This document shows positions 49,918-59,145 of a stretch of 64,000 bases of DNA, in pieces. Within the stretch, counting starts at the first letter, position 1. The number at the start of each line of letters is the position of its first letter. The notes below the pieces were generated by a model that had not been told where the DNA came from, did not search any database, and was given only the letters and a program-made list of their open reading frames with translations. Position numbers and translations under genes: made by a program. The stretch is from the NCBI RefSeq assembly GCF_006715495.1, contig NZ_VFNI01000003.1:310001-374000 (forward strand), given 5' to 3'. The stretch comes from Herbaspirillum sp. SJZ106 (lineage in GTDB: Bacteria > Pseudomonadota > Gammaproteobacteria > Burkholderiales > Burkholderiaceae_D).

Positions 49918-51204
49918 ATGAAACTGCATATCAAGAACGGCCGGCTGATCGACCCGGCCAACGGCATCGATGCGCAACAGGATGTGTATGTGGCGGCCGG
50001 CAAGATCGTCGGCATCGGCCAGGCGCCTGCCGACTTCACCGCCAACAAGACGCTCGACGCCACCGGCCTGGTGGTCGCGCCCGGCTTGGTCGACCTCTCG
50101 GCGCGCCTGCGCGAGCCGGGCTACGAATACAAGGCCACGCTGGAATCCGAAATGCAAGCCGCGATGCAGGGCGGCGTGACCAGCCTGGTGTGCCCGCCGG
50201 ATACCGATCCGGTGCTGGACGAGCCGGGCCTGGTGGAGATGCTGAAACATCGCGCCAAGTCGCTCAACCAGGCGCACGTCTACCCGCTGGGCGCGCTGAC
50301 CGCCGGCCTCAAGGGCCAGGCATTGACCGAAATGGCCGAGCTGACCGAAGCCGGCTGCATCGGCTTCTCGCAAGCCGAAGAGCCGATCACCGACACCACC
50401 GTGCTGATGAGCGCGCTGCAATACGCCAAGACCTTCAACTACACCGTCTGGCTGCGTCCGCAAGACCCGCACCTGGGGCGCTCCGGCATCGCCCACAGCG
50501 GCCCGGCGGCGTCGCGCCTGGGCCTGTCCGGCGTGCCGGTGATGTCGGAAACCATCGCGCTGTACACGTTGTTCGAGCTCATGCGCGCCACCGGCGCGCG
50601 CGTGCACCTGTGCCGCATGTCGTCCGCCGCCGGCCTGGAGCTGGTGCGCCAGGCCAAGAGCGAAGGCCTGCCGGTTACCTGCGACGTCGGCGTGCATCAC
50701 ATCCACCTGTGCGACCTGGACATCGGTTTCTTCGATTCCAACGCCCGCCTGACCCCGCCGCTGCGCTCGCAGCGCGACCGCGAGGCGATCCGCACGGCGC
50801 TGCTGGACGGCACCATCGACGCGGTCTGCTCCGACCATACCCCGGTCGACGACGACGAGAAGCTATTGCCTTTCGGCGAAGCCTCGCCCGGCGCCACCGG
50901 TTTGGAACTGCTGTTGTCGCTGTCGCTGAAATGGGCGCTGGAGTCAGACGGGCAGGGCAAGGATGTGCTGTCCAAGGCGATCGCCAAGGTCACCCACCGC
51001 GCCGCCAAGGTGGCTGGCCTGAAAGCCGGCAACCTGGCGCTGGGCAGCCCGGCCGACCTGTGCCTGTTCGACCCCAATGCGATGTGGAAGGTGGAAGGCG
51101 CGGCGCTGGCCAGCCAGGGCAAGCACACGCCTTTCCTCGGCTATGAACTGCCCGGCGTGGTCAAGGCCACCATCGTGTCCGGCCATATCGCGTTCGAGCG
51201 CTGA
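49918..51204 (+). CDS. pyrC': Dihydroorotase-like PyrC', probably catalytically inactive
   Basis: A 428-residue amidohydrolase-fold protein of the type I dihydroorotase family. The first metal motif, normally D-x-H-x-H-L-R-E-P-G, reads VDLSARLREPG near residues 57-67, so both His ligands are lost. The usual VHCE is replaced by GFSQAEEP. CSDHTP near residue 303 remains. Such proteins in Pseudomonas (pyrC') have no dihydroorotase activity but are needed for assembly of the dodecameric aspartate carbamoyltransferase. A true dihydroorotase must lie elsewhere in the genome. It is 73 bp after pyrB and 41 bp before plsC. Confidence 0.9.
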   Translation: MKLHIKNGRLIDPANGIDAQQDVYVAAGKIVGIGQAPADFTANKTLDATGLVVAPGLVDLSARLREPGYEYKATLESEMQAAMQGGVTSLVCPPDTDPVLDEPGLVEMLKHRAKSLNQAHVYPLGALTAGLKGQALTEMAELTEAGCIGFSQAEEPITDTTVLMSALQYAKTFNYTVWLRPQDPHLGRSGIAHSGPAASRLGLSGVPVMSETIALYTLFELMRATGARVHLCRMSSAAGLELVRQAKSEGLPVTCDVGVHHIHLCDLDIGFFDSNARLTPPLRSQRDREAIRTALLDGTIDAVCSDHTPVDDDEKLLPFGEASPGATGLELLLSLSLKWALESDGQGKDVLSKAIAKVTHRAAKVAGLKAGNLALGSPADLCLFDPNAMWKVEGAALASQGKHTPFLGYELPGVVKATIVSGHIAFER

Positions 51205-51245
51205 TCCCAACCACAGCCGCCGAAGCCACGCCAGCCAGGATCTTC

Positions 51246-52046
51246 ATGTTCGTCTTCCGTCTGCTGCGCCTGATTGCGCATTTGTTCCTCGGCATGGCGA
51301 TCTGCGCCATCCTGTTCCCGTTCACCTCGGCCAAGGGGCAGGAGGCGCACATCCGCCGCTGGTCGCGCAAGCTGCTGCGCATCTGCGGCATCGCCGTGAA
51401 GATCGACAGCCCGCAGCCGATCCCGCGTGCGCTGCTGGTGTCCAACCACGTCAGCTGGCTGGACATCTTCGTGGTCAATTCGCTGCAGCCTTGCCGTTTC
51501 GTGGCCAAGTCGGATATCCGCGGCTGGCCGCTGATCGGCTGGCTGTGCGCCAAGACCGGCACCATCTTCATCTCGCGCGGCAAGGCCAGCGACGTGCGCC
51601 GCATCTTCAAGGGACTGGTGGAAAGCATCGAAAAGGGCGAGCGCGTGGCCTTCTTCCCGGAAGGCACGACGGCGCCGCAAGGCACGCTGCTGCCGTTCCA
51701 CGCCAACCTGTTCGAGGCGGCGATCGACGCCAGGGCGCCGGTGCAGCCGTATGCGCTGCGTTACGTGGATCGCAAAGGCAAGCTGCACCCGGCCGCCGAC
51801 TTCATCGGCGACATGAGCATCGTGGAGAGTATCCTGGCCATCCTGAAATCGCGCGGCATGACGGCCGAGCTGAAGCAGCTCCCCATCATCCCGACCGAAG
51901 GCGCGCACCGGCGCGACCTGGCGCGCGTTTCGCACGCCGCCATCGCCGCGGGCCTGGGCTATGCGGTGGAAGATCTCAGCCCGGCTTCTGCGCCTGCGGA
52001 CATTGGACCTGGAACAGCGCCCGATCCTCAAGCCGTACCGCGGTAA
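51246..52046 (+). CDS. plsC: 1-acyl-sn-glycerol-3-phosphate acyltransferase
   Basis: A 266-residue membrane-bound acyltransferase that makes phosphatidic acid. An N-terminal hydrophobic helix ([19 protein letters not shown]) is followed by the catalytic NHxxxxD motif SNHVSWLD near residue 66. Acceptor-binding FISRGKASD near 112 and FFPEGTT near 135 follow. It is the last gene of the pyr run. Its 3' end overlaps the convergent apaH gene by 71 bp. Confidence 0.92.
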   Translation: MFVFRLLRLIAHLFLGMAICAILFPFTSAKGQEAHIRRWSRKLLRICGIAVKIDSPQPIPRALLVSNHVSWLDIFVVNSLQPCRFVAKSDIRGWPLIGWLCAKTGTIFISRGKASDVRRIFKGLVESIEKGERVAFFPEGTTAPQGTLLPFHANLFEAAIDARAPVQPYALRYVDRKGKLHPAADFIGDMSIVESILAILKSRGMTAELKQLPIIPTEGAHRRDLARVSHAAIAAGLGYAVEDLSPASAPADIGPGTAPDPQAVPR

Positions 52047-52791
52047 GCTTGCCGCCCCAGACGCAGCCGGTATCCAGCGCGATCAGGTTGGGACGCAGCA
52101 TCAGCCCCAGCGTCGACCAGTGACCGAACACCACGGTCACATCCTCGGTGCGCCGGCCCGGTACCTCGAACCACGGCACCAGCCCCTCCGGCGCCGAATC
52201 GGCCCCTTCCTTCACTGAAAAATCCATCGTGCCATCGGCCTGGCAGAAACGCACCCGCGTGAAGGCATTGATGATGCAGCGCAGGCGGTCGTAGCCGGCC
52301 AGGTCGTCGCTCCAGCGCGCCGGCTGGTTGCCGTACATGTGCGTGAGGAAGTCCACCCATTGGTCGCTCTGCAGCATGGCCTCCACTTCGCCGGCCAAGG
52401 CCAGGGCCTGTTCGAGATTCCATTGCGGCAACACGCCGGCATGCACGATCAGGTGACCCTGCTCATGGATCGCCAGCGGCCGGTGACGTAGCCAGTCGAT
52501 CAATTCCTCGCGGTCAGGCGCGTCGAGGATGTCGTGCAGGGTGTCGTCCTTGTGCAGCGGGCGGATGCCTTGGGACACCGCCAGCAGGTGCAGGTCGTGG
52601 TTGCCCAGCACGGCCTGGGCACGATCGCCCATGGCCATGACGGTGCGCAGGGTTTGCAGGGATTGGGGGCCGCGGTTGATTAGGTCGCCGGCGAAGACAA
52701 CTTGCTGATGCATATCTTGCTCGATGGTCGCCAGTAGTTTGCTGAACTGGCTGGCACATCCTTGGAGGTCGCCGATGGCATAGGTTGGCAT
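51976..52791 (-). CDS. apaH: Symmetrical bis(5'-nucleosyl)-tetraphosphatase ApaH
   Basis: Hydrolyses Ap4A to two ADP and can remove Np4 caps from RNA. The 271-residue metallophosphatase has [13 protein letters not shown] near residue 4, [15 protein letters not shown] near residue 33 and [12 protein letters not shown] near residue 63, the D-H, G-D-x-x-x-R-G and G-N-H-D-L-H motifs. The C-terminal [19 protein letters not shown] is also conserved and lies just before the overlap with pls[12 protein letters not shown] at 52791 fits the family start; the frame continues upstream without support. Confidence 0.95.
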   Translation of the reverse strand: MPTYAIGDLQGCASQFSKLLATIEQDMHQQVVFAGDLINRGPQSLQTLRTVMAMGDRAQAVLGNHDLHLLAVSQGIRPLHKDDTLHDILDAPDREELIDWLRHRPLAIHEQGHLIVHAGVLPQWNLEQALALAGEVEAMLQSDQWVDFLTHMYGNQPARWSDDLAGYDRLRCIINAFTRVRFCQADGTMDFSVKEGADSAPEGLVPWFEVPGRRTEDVTVVFGHWSTLGLMLRPNLIALDTGCVWGGKLTAVRLEDRALFQVQCPQAQKPG

Positions 52792-53210
52792 AGTGTCGCT
52801 ATGGCAATGGAGGGTATGTATCTGTTGACCTGTTATCGATGACAGAGAAAGACGGCTACGGGTAAGCGACATCTTGTCATCTTGTTAAATGGTGGGGGAA
52901 TAAATGCAATATCGCTTATTGTAGCCGGGTAACCCTAGGGATTTTTCGCTCTTTGTCTGACACTTTGCTTGAATTTCCTGAGGTTATTTTTCGAATGGGA
53001 AAAGTAAAGTAATTTTACTGATCGGAAAATTTCAAGAAAAAACAGGTAAGAGGCCAAGAGCGTCGTTCGCAAGAATAGTAGCTCTGACGGATCAAAATAG
53101 CCCGGATTCCTGCATGTTGGCTGATAGTCTAAGGATATAATCGCTCTTTTTTGCAGACGATAGCGATATCTTCTAGGGGAAAGCGCTCGCCAAGGGCATT
53201 AACGATAACC
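52792..53210. other. AT-rich gap upstream of the polysaccharide genes
   Basis: No gene is seen in these ~420 bp. The AT content rises sharply against the flanking pyr genes. It holds the promoters of divergent apaH and the WecA-type gene. A clear JUMPstart/ops (RfaH) element was not found. Confidence 0.5.
53136..53141 (+). promoter_or_regulatory. -10 element upstream of the WecA-type gene
   Basis: A perfect TATAAT (53136-53141) lies 70 bp before the ATG. The -35 is weak. Confidence 0.5.
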
Positions 53211-54305
53211 ATGTCATCTTTCATCATCAGTTTTGTTATTTCCGCTTTGCTCACATTGCTGGTTATCAGGCATTCCCATTTTCACGGAGCGGGTCTGGAT
53301 GTCGACCTGCATGGAGTGCAAAAGGTGCATTCGCATGCCGTTCCGCGCATTGGAGGCTTGTGCATCTTTGCTACGGTAATTGTCAGTGCTGCCGTTTCGG
53401 TCATCCGTACCAATCAACTAAGTATCGGCACGGCTTATCTGCTGTTGTGCGCATCGGTGGCGTTTTTCGGGGGCTTGCTGGAAGATTTCACACGCAAGGT
53501 CAGTCCCACACGTCGCCTGGGGTTGACCCTAATCGCAGCGTTGATGGGATATTTCTTGCTCGATGCACGTATTAACCACATCCACCTGGGCTATATGGAT
53601 TTGGTGATTACATCAATTTGGATTTCTTTGCCGATCACAATCGTTGCAGTCGCGGGTGTGGCCCATGCTGTCAATATCATTGATGGATTCAATGGACTTG
53701 CCGGAGCCGTGACGATCTGTATGCTGATGTCGCTCGGCTATGTTGCCTTGCAAGTCAATGACACATTCGTGCTGGTGATGGCTTTGATTGTGGCGGGCGC
53801 AACGGCCGGGTTTTTTATTTGGAACTTCCCGGCAGGGATGATCTTCTTAGGTGATGGTGGCGCTTATTTTCTTGGGTTTGTCTTGGCGGAATTGTCTATT
53901 CTTCTCGTCATGCGCAATCCCGAAGTGTCTTCTTGGTATGCCTTGTTATTGCTGATTTATCCGGTGTTCGAGACGCTGTTCTCTGCTTATCGGAGGTTGT
54001 TTCTTCGCGGAAAATCTCCCGGGATGCCGGATGGGATCCATTTGCACAGTCTGATTTTTCGGCGGATGGTGCTATGGGCTGTCGGAAGGGAAGATGCAAG
54101 GGCGCTAACCCGGCGCAATTCGATGACATCGCCTTATCTTTGGTTGCTGTCACTATTGGCCGTGGTTCCTGCTACGTTGTTCTGGAGGCAGACATGGATA
54201 TTGATGTTCTGCTCTTTTGTCTTTATCTCAGTTTATTTGTGGCTGTATGCTCGTATCGTCCGCTTCAAGGCGCCGCGCTGGATGATCGTGAAAAAGAAAA
54301 AATAG
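53211..54305 (+). CDS. WecA/WbpL-type polyprenyl-phosphate N-acetylaminosugar-1-P transferase
   Basis: A 364-residue polytopic membrane enzyme with about 10 helices. It transfers a UDP-HexNAc sugar phosphate to undecaprenyl phosphate, starting O-antigen or similar glycans. The acidic motif FFGGLLEDFTRK is near residue 85, AVNIIDGFNGLAGA near 155, FLGDGGAYFLGF near 213 and the HLHSLIFRR loop near 277, all typical of the MraY/WecA family. ATG 53211 (MSSFIISFVISALL) is preferred over an upstream TTG at 53151. The gene is AT-richer than its neighbours, a sign of transfer. Confidence 0.88.
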   Translation: MSSFIISFVISALLTLLVIRHSHFHGAGLDVDLHGVQKVHSHAVPRIGGLCIFATVIVSAAVSVIRTNQLSIGTAYLLLCASVAFFGGLLEDFTRKVSPTRRLGLTLIAALMGYFLLDARINHIHLGYMDLVITSIWISLPITIVAVAGVAHAVNIIDGFNGLAGAVTICMLMSLGYVALQVNDTFVLVMALIVAGATAGFFIWNFPAGMIFLGDGGAYFLGFVLAELSILLVMRNPEVSSWYALLLLIYPVFETLFSAYRRLFLRGKSPGMPDGIHLHSLIFRRMVLWAVGREDARALTRRNSMTSPYLWLLSLLAVVPATLFWRQTWILMFCSFVFISVYLWLYARIVRFKAPRWMIVKKKK

Positions 54306-54342
54306 GTGCTTAACGTTTGCGTTGCTACGATCACATCATTTC

Positions 54343-55719
54343 ATGAGCGAGCTTTCTTTTTCCATCTTCAAAGCCTATGACATTCGTGGCATCGTCGGTA
54401 AGACCCTGAATGGCCATGTTGCCTTCCAGATCGGTCAGGCATTCGGTACGGCAGCACTGGCAAAAGGGCAAAAAAAGGTCGTAATCGGTCGTGATGGTCG
54501 CCTTTCCGGCCCCGAGTTGGCGGGTGAACTGGCCAAGGGCTTGCAGTCGGTTGGAGCAAGTGTGATCGACCTCGGCATGGTCGCCACACCGATGGTCTAC
54601 TTCGGCACCAATGTGCTTGACACTCAATCCGGCATCATGGTCACCGGCAGCCACAACCCGCCAGATTACAACGGTTTCAAGATGGTGCTGGCCGGCGAGG
54701 CGATCCATGGCGAGACCATCCAGGCGCTGTACCACGCCATCGTCAAGGGCGAGTTTCCGCAGGGCGCCGGCACCTATTCGACGCATGACATCAAGGATGC
54801 CTACATCAAGCGCATGATCAGCGACGTCAAGCTGGCGCGTCCGCTGAAGATCGCGGTGGATTGCGGCAACGGCGTGGCAGGGGCCTTCGCCGGCGAGATT
54901 TACCGCGCGTTGGGCTGCGAAGTGACCGAGCTGTTCTGCGAAGTCGACGGCACCTTCCCCAACCACCATCCCGATCCGGCTCATCCGGAAAACCTGCAGG
55001 ACCTGATCCGTTGCCTGCGGGAGACCGACAACGAGCTGGGCCTGGCTTTCGACGGCGATGGCGACCGCCTGGGCCTGGTGACCAAGGATGGCCAGATCAT
55101 TTACCCCGACCGCCAACTGATGCTGTTCGCCGCCGATGTGCTGACCCGCAACCCGGGCAAGGAGATCCTGTACGACGTGAAGTGCACCCGCCATCTGGCG
55201 CCGTGGATTTCGGCGCGCGGCGGCAAGCCGTTGATGTGGAAGACCGGCCATTCGCTGGTCAAGGCCAAGCTGCGCGAGACCGGCGCCCCGCTGGGCGGCG
55301 AGATGAGCGGCCATATCTTCTTCAAGGATCGCTGGTTCGGTTTCGACGACGGCCTGTACGCCGGCGTGCGCATGCTGGAGTTGTTGGCGCGCGAGGCCGA
55401 TCCGTCGGCGTTGCTCAATTCGCTGCCGCAATCGGTCAGCACGCCCGAGTTGCAGCTGAAGTTGCAGGAAGGCGAGAACTTCGCGCTGATCGGCAAGCTG
55501 CAAAGCGAGGCCAAGTTCGACGGTGCGCAGGACATCATCACTATCGACGGCCTGCGCGTGGAATATGCCGATGGTTTCGGCCTGGCGCGCTCGTCCAACA
55601 CCACGCCGGTGGTGGTGCTGCGCTTCGAGGCCGAGACGCCGGAGGCGCTGGAACGCATCCAGGGCGAGTTCCGCAAGGTGATCCTGGCCGCGCGTCCGGA
55701 CGTGGCATTGCCGTTTTGA
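54343..55719 (+). CDS. manB: Phosphomannomutase/phosphoglucomutase
   Basis: A 458-residue alpha-D-phosphohexomutase of the AlgC/ManB type interconverting hexose 6- and 1-phosphates for nucleotide-sugar synthesis. The phosphoserine loop is VTGSHNPPDYNGFKM near residues 99-113, the metal loop FDGDGDRLG near 238-246 and the sugar-binding loop GEMSGHIFFKD near 319. The start MSELSFSIFKAYDIRGI at 54343 matches the family. It feeds mannose or glucose precursors to the surrounding LPS genes. Confidence 0.94.
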   Translation: MSELSFSIFKAYDIRGIVGKTLNGHVAFQIGQAFGTAALAKGQKKVVIGRDGRLSGPELAGELAKGLQSVGASVIDLGMVATPMVYFGTNVLDTQSGIMVTGSHNPPDYNGFKMVLAGEAIHGETIQALYHAIVKGEFPQGAGTYSTHDIKDAYIKRMISDVKLARPLKIAVDCGNGVAGAFAGEIYRALGCEVTELFCEVDGTFPNHHPDPAHPENLQDLIRCLRETDNELGLAFDGDGDRLGLVTKDGQIIYPDRQLMLFAADVLTRNPGKEILYDVKCTRHLAPWISARGGKPLMWKTGHSLVKAKLRETGAPLGGEMSGHIFFKDRWFGFDDGLYAGVRMLELLAREADPSALLNSLPQSVSTPELQLKLQEGENFALIGKLQSEAKFDGAQDIITIDGLRVEYADGFGLARSSNTTPVVVLRFEAETPEALERIQGEFRKVILAARPDVALPF

Positions 55720-55730
55720 TGAGGTAAGAT

Positions 55731-55764
55731 GCTGGCCCACAGAACAACGTAACCGTGGGCCAGC
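55731..55764 (+). promoter_or_regulatory. Perfect hairpin touching the waaC start codon
   Basis: GCTGGCCCAC (55731-55740) pairs perfectly with GTGGGCCAGC (55755-55764) around a 14-nt loop. The 3' arm ends 1 nt before the TTG start codon, where a Shine-Dalgarno would be expected. It may limit translation of waaC or terminate manB transcription in part. Confidence 0.6.
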
Positions 55765-55765
55765 C

Positions 55766-56746
55766 TTGAAGATCCTGATCGTACGCGTTTCCTCGCTGGG
55801 AGACGTCGTCCATAACATGCCGATGGTGGCCGACATCCGCCGCCATTTTCCCGGCGCCCAGATCGACTGGGTGGTGGAAGAGGGCTATACCAGCCTGGTT
55901 CGCCTCAATCCCCACGTCCGCCATATCATTCCCATCGCGCTGCGGCGCTGGCGCAAGACGCTGTTCTCGGCGGCCACGCGCGTCGAGATTTCCGCCTTCT
56001 GGCACGCCTTGCGCGCAGACCAATACGACGTTGTGTTCGATACCCAGGGCCTGCTCAAGACCAGTGTCGTGATGCGCATGGCGCGCCTGGCGCCGGGCGG
56101 CAGGCGCGTCGGGCTGGCCAATGCCACCGAGGGTTCCGGTTATGAGCCTATCTCGCGCATCTTTCATGATCAAAGCATCAAGGTTGGACTGCATACGCAT
56201 GCGGTAATGCGGGCGCGCCTGGTGGCGGCGGATGCGCTCGGCTATACGCTGGACGATGCCGCCGACTTCGCGCTGCAAGCCCCCATTCAGCAGCGTTTCC
56301 CCTGGATGCCGGAGCAGCCGTACGCGGTGTTCTTCCACGGCACCGCGCGCGCGGCCAAGCAGTGGCCGCAGGCCGAGTGGGTCAAGCTGGGGCAGGCCTT
56401 GGCCGCGCGCGGCTTGCCGGTGCTGCTGCCCTGGGGCAGCAAGAAAGAGCAGCAAGCCGCCCAGGTGCTTGCCGCGCAGATTCCCGGCGCCCAGGTACTG
56501 CCGGCGCTGCCGCTGATGGAAGCGGCCAGCCTGGTGCAGCAGGCGCGCCTGGTGGTCGGCCTGGACACCGGCCTGACCCATATCGCTGCCGCCTATTGCA
56601 AGCCGACCGTCGAGCTTTATTGCGACTCGCCGCGCTGGAAGACCGAGGGCAACTGGTCGTCCAATATCATCAACCTGGGCGAGACCGGTACCCCGCCAAG
56701 GGGTGAAGCGGTGCTCGACGCCGTGGAAAAATTGCTTTCCCGGTAA
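55766..56746 (+). CDS. waaC: Lipopolysaccharide heptosyltransferase I
   Basis: A 326-residue GT9 enzyme adding the first heptose to Kdo2-lipid A at the cytoplasmic face of the inner membrane. KILIVRVSSLGDVVHNMP is the classic start, with SSLGD the acceptor loop. VFFHGTARAAKQWP near residue 188 and GLDTGLTHIAAAYCKPTVEL near 266 are the ADP-heptose-binding motifs. The start is a TTG at 55766; no ATG is available, and a hairpin directly precedes it. With kdoO and waaA it forms an inner-core block. Confidence 0.94.
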   Translation: MKILIVRVSSLGDVVHNMPMVADIRRHFPGAQIDWVVEEGYTSLVRLNPHVRHIIPIALRRWRKTLFSAATRVEISAFWHALRADQYDVVFDTQGLLKTSVVMRMARLAPGGRRVGLANATEGSGYEPISRIFHDQSIKVGLHTHAVMRARLVAADALGYTLDDAADFALQAPIQQRFPWMPEQPYAVFFHGTARAAKQWPQAEWVKLGQALAARGLPVLLPWGSKKEQQAAQVLAAQIPGAQVLPALPLMEAASLVQQARLVVGLDTGLTHIAAAYCKPTVELYCDSPRWKTEGNWSSNIINLGETGTPPRGEAVLDAVEKLLSR

Positions 56747-56889
56747 CTGGAAAGTGCATCGCGCGCATGCGTTGAGGCACGTCAAAGTCCCGCTTCAAAC
56801 CGCCGTCTTGGCCAGCCTGTCCGCCTGTGGCGGGCGTTTTCACTGCTTTTTACACGGCCGGACGGATACACGGCGGAGATGCTTGCGGG

Positions 56890-56895
56890 CATAAT
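56890..56895 (+). promoter_or_regulatory. -10-like element 6 nt before the kdoO start codon
   Basis: CATAAT is followed by GTCGGG and then ATG, the same geometry as at uvrD and yqgE. No Shine-Dalgarno at normal spacing is visible. Confidence 0.4.
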
Positions 56896-56901
56896 GTCGG
56901 G

Positions 56902-57771
56902 ATGGAATCGCAAATCATCGAGATCGACTTGGCCAAGTGGCAAGTCGACACCCCCAACGACCAATGGATCGCCGCGCTCGAAGCCGGCAAGATACTGTAT
57001 TTCCCGCACCTGGCCTTCGAATTGCTGGCGTCCGAACTCGATCTGCTCACTCCTGCCGTGCGCGATCCCAAGGCCCGCAACATCAGCCTGGATGCGCGCG
57101 GGCACCTCAAGGGCGCGGCTGGCGACGCCGAGCAGCAACTGGCGCTGGCGGCGATGGTCGGGCGCTTCCGTGAACAGGCCCTGTCGCTGGTGCATACGCT
57201 CTTGCCCAAGTACCGCGAGGCCTTGCGCGTGGCGCCCACCAGCTACCGCCCGATGCAGGTGGAGACGCGCAGCCAGTCCTGGCGCGCCGACGACCGCCGC
57301 ATGCACGTCGACGCCTTTCCGTCGCGCCCCAATTACGGCGAGCGCATCTTGCGTGTATTTACCAACGTCAACCCGGATGGCGCGCCGCGCGTGTGGCGTG
57401 TAGGCGAGCCTTTCGAAACCGTGGCGCGGCGCTTCCTGCCGCGCGCCAAGCCTTATGTGCGCTGGCAGGCCAGCCTGCTCAAGGCGCTGCACATCACCAA
57501 GTCCTTTCGCAGCGAATACGATCACCTGATGCTGCAACTGCATGACGGCATGAAGGGCGACATGCAATACCAGCAAGATGCCGAGCAGGTCACCATGCCC
57601 TTTGCCGCCGGTTCGGTGTGGGTGTGTTTCTCCGACCAGGCCTCGCACGCGGTCATGTCCGGCCAGTACATGCTGGAGCAGACACTGCACTTGCCGCCGG
57701 AAAAACAATACGATCCGCAATCCAGTCCGCTGGCGATCCTGACGCGCCTGGTCGGCCACCCGCTGGTCTGA
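56902..57771 (+). CDS. kdoO: Kdo 3-hydroxylase (Fe(II)/2-oxoglutarate dioxygenase)
   Basis: A 289-residue non-haem dioxygenase that converts Kdo to Ko in the lipopolysaccharide inner core, as known from Burkholderia and Yersinia. The iron ligands are His and Asp in RMHVDAFPSRP (near residues 134-136) and a distal His in ASHAVMSGQ (near 249). TNVNPDGAPRVWRVGEPF is another family segment. It lies between waaC and waaA, the neighbourhood expected for this enzyme, and 3 bp before waaA. Ko linkage resists acid hydrolysis. Confidence 0.92.
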   Translation: MESQIIEIDLAKWQVDTPNDQWIAALEAGKILYFPHLAFELLASELDLLTPAVRDPKARNISLDARGHLKGAAGDAEQQLALAAMVGRFREQALSLVHTLLPKYREALRVAPTSYRPMQVETRSQSWRADDRRMHVDAFPSRPNYGERILRVFTNVNPDGAPRVWRVGEPFETVARRFLPRAKPYVRWQASLLKALHITKSFRSEYDHLMLQLHDGMKGDMQYQQDAEQVTMPFAAGSVWVCFSDQASHAVMSGQYMLEQTLHLPPEKQYDPQSSPLAILTRLVGHPLV

Positions 57772-57774
57772 CGC

Positions 57775-59067
57775 ATGCGCCTGCTTTACTCCGCATTATG
57801 GTGGTTCGCCATGCCGCTGGTGCTGCTACGCCTGTGGCGGCGCGGGCGCAAGGAACCCGGTTACCGGCAGCATGTCGGCGAGCGCCTGGGTTTCTATCCG
57901 CGCCTGAGCGAGCCGGCGCCTCGCTTCATCTGGGTTCACGCCGTGTCGGTGGGCGAGACGCGCGCGGCCGAGCCGCTGATCGACGCCCTGCTGCGCGACT
58001 ATCCGCAGCACGCCATTCTCCTCACCTGCATGACCGCCACCGGCCGCGCGACCGGCGCGCAGCTGTTCGGCAAGCATGGCGCGCACGTGGTGCAAAGCTT
58101 CCTGCCTTACGACACCGGCTGGATGTGCGCGCGTTTCCTGCGCCACTTTAAGCCTGATGTATGCGTGTTGATGGAAACCGAGGTTTGGCCCAACCTGGTG
58201 GCGCAGTGCAAGCGATACGGCGTTCCGGTCTTGCTAGCCAATGCGCGCCTGTCGGAACGGTCCCTGCGCCGTGGCAAGCGTTTTGCTTCTTTGCTGCGGC
58301 CGGCTGCCGAGGCCATTGATATGGTCGGCGCGCAGTCGGAGGCTGACGCAGCGCGCCTGCGTGAGTTTGGTGCGCGTCATGTGGAGGTAACCGGGAGCCT
58401 GAAGTTTGACGTGAAGCCGCCGGACGATATGGTAGAGCGTGGTTTGGCCTGGAAGCGCGAGATTGGTGCGCGCAAGGTGCTCTTGTGCGTCAGCACGCGC
58501 GAGGGGGAGGAAAAATTGATCCTTGACGCGCTAGCCAAGCAGGGCCAGGTGGAGTGGCTGACGGTGATCGTACCGCGCCATCCGCAGCGCTTCGACGAAG
58601 TGGCGGAGATGATATGCGCACATGGCTTATCGTTTGGACGCAGGTCGGAGTTGCGGGAGGATTTTCGCGTCGAGGGGGTTGACGTGATGCTGGGCGATTC
58701 GATGGGAGAGATGTTCGCCTACTACGCGGCCTGCGACGCAGCCTTTATCGGCGGTAGTTTGTTGCCCTTAGGCGGGCAGAATCTGATTGAGGCGTTTGCG
58801 CTCGGGAAACCGGTACTGATCGGGCCGCATACCTTTAATTTCCAGACAATCACCAATAGCGCCATCGAGAAGGGTGTTGCCATACGTGTGGCTGATGCAC
58901 AAGAGCTGATTCAGGTTTGGGAGCGTCTGCAGGCCGATGGTGCGGCCAGGATAGGACTGGGTATTGCCGCTCAGGATTTTGCGCATGAGCAGCAGGGCGC
59001 TACCTCGCGCACGATAGATCTGCTGACCTCATTATCCGAACGACGCGCTGGAATCCACGGCACATGA
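57775..59067 (+). CDS. waaA: Kdo transferase WaaA
   Basis: A 430-residue GT30 enzyme adding Kdo to lipid IVA. An N-terminal membrane helix (LWWFAMPLVLLRLW) precedes WVHAVSVGETRAAEPLI, which holds the catalytic Glu near residue 60. METEVWPNL near 131, TGSLKFDV near 205 and GGQNLIEAFALGKPVLIGPH near 330 are the other family motifs. ATG is 3 bp after kdoO. The 3' third has lower GC and more varied codons than the start, where it meets the convergent O-antigen genes. Confidence 0.95.
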   Translation: MRLLYSALWWFAMPLVLLRLWRRGRKEPGYRQHVGERLGFYPRLSEPAPRFIWVHAVSVGETRAAEPLIDALLRDYPQHAILLTCMTATGRATGAQLFGKHGAHVVQSFLPYDTGWMCARFLRHFKPDVCVLMETEVWPNLVAQCKRYGVPVLLANARLSERSLRRGKRFASLLRPAAEAIDMVGAQSEADAARLREFGARHVEVTGSLKFDVKPPDDMVERGLAWKREIGARKVLLCVSTREGEEKLILDALAKQGQVEWLTVIVPRHPQRFDEVAEMICAHGLSFGRRSELREDFRVEGVDVMLGDSMGEMFAYYAACDAAFIGGSLLPLGGQNLIEAFALGKPVLIGPHTFNFQTITNSAIEKGVAIRVADAQELIQVWERLQADGAARIGLGIAAQDFAHEQQGATSRTIDLLTSLSERRAGIHGT

Positions 59068-59145
59068 CCGAATCGTGGGCTCTGATTGTTCACTGGTTTG
59101 AGGCGTAGAGATGATCAAATAAGTATGTTTGTTAGTGAGCTTTCC

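Noticed and set aside
52860..53135. JUMPstart/ops element for RfaH upstream of the polysaccharide genes
   Set aside because: AGTAGCTCTGACG near 53085 is only faintly similar and lacks the GGCGGTAGC core.
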